DNA of 7,248 nucleotides. It comes from Oscillospiraceae bacterium (lineage in GTDB: Bacteria > Bacillota_A > Clostridia > Oscillospirales > Oscillospiraceae). Location: assembly GCA_017411665.1 (NCBI GenBank), contig JAFQPT010000255.1, positions 1 through 7,248 of the forward strand, in the 5' to 3' direction. The position numbers were made by a program, and so were the translations under genes. A model generated the notes under the pieces. It worked only from the letters and a program-made list of their open reading frames with translations. It searched no databases and had not been told where the DNA came from. Positions 5,450 to 7,248 of this stretch are shown here, piece after piece (the first letter of the stretch is position 1; the number at the start of each line of letters is the position of its first letter).

Positions 5450-6115
5450 ATGAAAAAAGCAACCGTATCCGTACGAACAGTAGAACGGTTACCTAAATAT
5501 TTAGCCTATCTAAACGATATGAAGGAAAAAGGACACCACCGTGTTTCCTCTGCTTCTATCGCTGAAGCTCTTGGTGCTACCTCCTCCCAGGTCCGTCAAG
5601 ACATCGCCACATTTGGCAACTATGGATCAACAGGCTACGGGTATGAAATCAATCGACTTTCCAATGAAATCAAAGAAATTCTTGATTTAAACACTACACA
5701 CGAGGTTGCGATCATTGGTGTTGGCAGCCTCGGTCACGCTCTTTTGGAGCATCTCGATTTTAATAAATACGGGTTTCATGTGTTTGCGGGTTTTGATGTA
5801 AATCCCGACTTGATCGGTACTGAGATCAATGGTGTTCCCATCTATGCAACATCTGAGCTGGGGAAAATTCTGACAGATAATTTTGTGGATATTTGTATTT
5901 TGACATTGTCTCAAAAAGCAGCTAAACCTGTTGCCAAGCAGTTATATGACCTCGGAGTTCCCGCAATCTGGAACTTCACAAATGTATTCCTGGATTTACC
6001 GAAAAACATTTTTGTCCGGGATATTGATTTTTTAGGAGATTTATTTGTGCTTTCCTACCAGCTTTCTACTCAAACCGATAGAAAGAAGCAATCTGTAAAA
6101 GTGCAAAATGAATAA
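5450..6115 (+). CDS. rex: Redox-sensing transcriptional repressor Rex
   Basis: A 221-residue Rex, slightly longer than the usual 210-215. Rex is a cytoplasmic dimer that binds DNA when NADH is low and leaves it when NADH rises, controlling fermentation and respiratory genes. The N-terminal winged helix (about 10-70) contains RVSSASIAEALG (31-42), the recognition segment SSQVRQDIATFG (45-56) and the GSTGYGY wing (59-65). The Rossmann domain has IIGVGSLGHAL (88-98), FDVNPDLIG (115-123) and WNFTNVFL (174-181), the equivalent of the family NFAP motif. The C-terminal helix (about 191-207) would mediate the domain-swapped dimer. ATG 5450 has AGAAAGGG (5432-5439) at 10 bases. It stands alone between two redox gene sets, which fits control of them by NADH/NAD+, but I see no classical Rex operator in this window. 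Confidence 0.95.
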   Translation: MKKATVSVRTVERLPKYLAYLNDMKEKGHHRVSSASIAEALGATSSQVRQDIATFGNYGSTGYGYEINRLSNEIKEILDLNTTHEVAIIGVGSLGHALLEHLDFNKYGFHVFAGFDVNPDLIGTEINGVPIYATSELGKILTDNFVDICILTLSQKAAKPVAKQLYDLGVPAIWNFTNVFLDLPKNIFVRDIDFLGDLFVLSYQLSTQTDRKKQSVKVQNE

Positions 6116-6127
6116 TAAATTTGTATA

Positions 6128-6195
6128 AAACAACTCGGATCATTTACCTCCTTTTAGCTTTTCCATCTAACTCACGGTTGTGTTCCGAGTTGTTT
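6128..6195 (+). repeat. 12-bp inverted repeat with 44-base loop after rex
   Basis: AAACAACTCGGA (6128-6139) and TCCGAGTTGTTT (6184-6195) are exact reverse complements. The tail after the right arm is too poor in T for a confident intrinsic terminator. The loop contains ACCTCCTTTTA (6146-6156), resembling the anti-Shine-Dalgarno end of 16S rRNA and complementary to TAAAAGGA (6201-6208) and in part to the next gene's ribosome binding site (6225-6230). The right arm's TTGTTT (6190-6195) can alternatively pair with AAACAA (6208-6213). A leader or attenuator role is inference. Confidence 0.5.
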
Positions 6196-6237
6196 ACCCA
6201 TAAAAGGAAACAAATAGACAAAAGAAAGGAAGTAACA

Positions 6238-7248
6238 ATGGCAAACTATAACAAACTGACTCCCGAACTGTTGGAACAGCTTCGCACCATCGTTGGTGAC
6301 GACCGCTTCCAGGCAGGTGCAGAAATCCATCCGGATTTCTGTCATGACGAAATGCCCATTTACGGCAAGTACAACCCCGATTGCGTGTGCGAAGTTCTGA
6401 CCACAGAAGAAGTGTCCGCAATCATGAAGCTGTGCAACGACAATCTGATTCCCGTAACCGTTCGCGGTGCAGGTACCGGTCTGGTTGGCGGCGCAGTTCC
6501 TCTGTGCGGTGGTGTCGTAATCCGCACCGCTAAAATGAATAAGATTCTCAGCTATGATATGAAGAACCTGTGCGTACATATTCAGCCCGGTGTTCTGCTG
6601 TGCGACCTGGCTGCAGATGCACTGGCTCATGGACTGATGTATCCCCCCGATCCCGGTGAAAAGACCGCAACCGTCGGTGGTAATGTCAACACAACCGCAG
6701 GTGGCATGCGTGCAGTTAAGTACGGTACAACTCGTGACTATGTTATGGCTATGACCGTAGTTCTGCCTAACGGTGATATCATTGAACTGGGCAAGACTGT
6801 ATGCAAAACCAGCTCCGGCTACAGCTTGCTGCATCTGATGGTTGGTTCTGAAGGCACTCTGGGTGTCGTCACCGAGCTGACCATGAAGCTGATTCCTGCA
6901 CCTAAGGCAGACGTTAGCTTGATTCTGCCTTTTGCAGATATTGAAACTGCAATTGCATCTGTTCCTACCATCAAACTGGCAGGTCTGGATCCTCAGTCCA
7001 TTGAATTCATGGAACGCGATATTGTTGATTCTTCCGCAGCATTTACAGGAAACGTTGTATTCCCCACAGAAGTGGACGGCGAAGAAGTCGGTGCCTACAT
7101 TTTGCTGACTCTGGTAGGCGACAGCGAAGAAGCTCTCGAACCCAAGCTGGAAATCATTGGCGAACTGATGGAAGTAATCGGTGCTTACGATGTTCTTGTT
7201 GTGGACACTCCCAATGTGAAAAAGGAAGTTTGGGCAGCTCGCAGTGCA
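6238..7248 (+). CDS. FAD-linked oxidase (GlcD/LctD family), C-terminus beyond window
   Basis: The first 337 residues of a second GlcD-family flavoprotein; about 120 more would be expected. It is clearly paralogous to the oxidase at 1774-3126, sharing CHDE near the N-terminus, PVTVRGAGTG (72-81), YPPDPGEKTATVGGNV (135-150), KYGTTRDYV (161-169) and TEVDGEEVG (277-285). Unlike that copy it keeps the complete FAD-side segment GKTVCKTSSGYSLLHL before VGSEGTLG (185-209) and the conserved Arg in WAAR (332-335), so it looks like the catalytically conventional member. The most likely activity is oxidation of lactate, glycolate or a related 2-hydroxy acid, with electrons to an Etf; the acceptor is inferred from the neighbourhood. 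ATG 6238 has GAAAGGA (6224-6230) at 7 bases. No strong promoter is seen; TATAAA (6124-6129) lacks a good -35, so readthrough from rex is possible. Confidence 0.92.
   Translation, partial: MANYNKLTPELLEQLRTIVGDDRFQAGAEIHPDFCHDEMPIYGKYNPDCVCEVLTTEEVSAIMKLCNDNLIPVTVRGAGTGLVGGAVPLCGGVVIRTAKMNKILSYDMKNLCVHIQPGVLLCDLAADALAHGLMYPPDPGEKTATVGGNVNTTAGGMRAVKYGTTRDYVMAMTVVLPNGDIIELGKTVCKTSSGYSLLHLMVGSEGTLGVVTELTMKLIPAPKADVSLILPFADIETAIASVPTIKLAGLDPQSIEFMERDIVDSSAAFTGNVVFPTEVDGEEVGAYILLTLVGDSEEALEPKLEIIGELMEVIGAYDVLVVDTPNVKKEVWAARSA

Noticed and set aside
6140..6156. 16S rRNA 3'-end fragment (GGATCA ... ACCTCCTTTT)
   Set aside because: Similarity covers only about 15 bases with an insertion and no flanking rRNA sequence; treated as a pairing element instead.
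6128..6195. Integron attC-like site
   Set aside because: The AAC/GTT ends and long loop are superficially similar, but the R/L box pattern is absent and there is no integrase or cassette context.

Overview
The window looks like a chromosomal piece of an anaerobic Firmicute of class Clostridia. The evidence is moderate GC coding regions separated by AT-rich intergenic DNA, strong AGAAAGGA/AAGGAGG ribosome binding sites, a TTG start, a Rex-family redox repressor, and Etf subunits paired with a GlcD-type flavoprotein. I cannot name the genus. There are no rRNA, tRNA, CRISPR, IS or phage genes.

Layout. 1-572 (minus) is the N-terminal part of a short-chain dehydrogenase that runs off the left edge. 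573-944 is a divergent regulatory region with a good minus-strand promoter, a 31-bp dyad and a tandem 14-bp repeat just upstream of a TetR-family regulator (945-1538, plus). That gene ends in a perfect 18-bp terminator hairpin. After a promoter at 1688-1716 comes a tight three-gene operon: FAD-linked oxidase (1774-3126), etfB (3141-3941) and etfA (3955-4953), with gaps of 14 and 13 bases. The 496-base gap 4954-5449 has no credible gene but holds four successive perfect inverted repeats. It leads to rex (5450-6115). After a fifth long-loop inverted repeat, a second FAD-linked oxidase starts at 6238 and runs off the right edge.

How the genes fit together. A GlcD-family flavoprotein dehydrogenase with EtfB and EtfA is the composition of the Etf-linked lactate dehydrogenase (LctBCD) of acetogens. 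The plausible role is oxidation of a 2-hydroxy acid with electrons passed through the Etf flavins, possibly with flavin-based electron bifurcation. TetR is the likely local regulator, and Rex would report the NADH/NAD+ ratio. The substrate cannot be read from the sequence.

Most notable points. The first oxidase departs from its family at several active-site motifs and lacks an 11-residue segment next to the FAD site that its neighbour paralogue keeps. The etfA-rex gap is unusually rich in perfect long-loop inverted repeats, one of which encloses a promoter-like sequence pointing away from rex. The tetR promoter carries a clear candidate operator.
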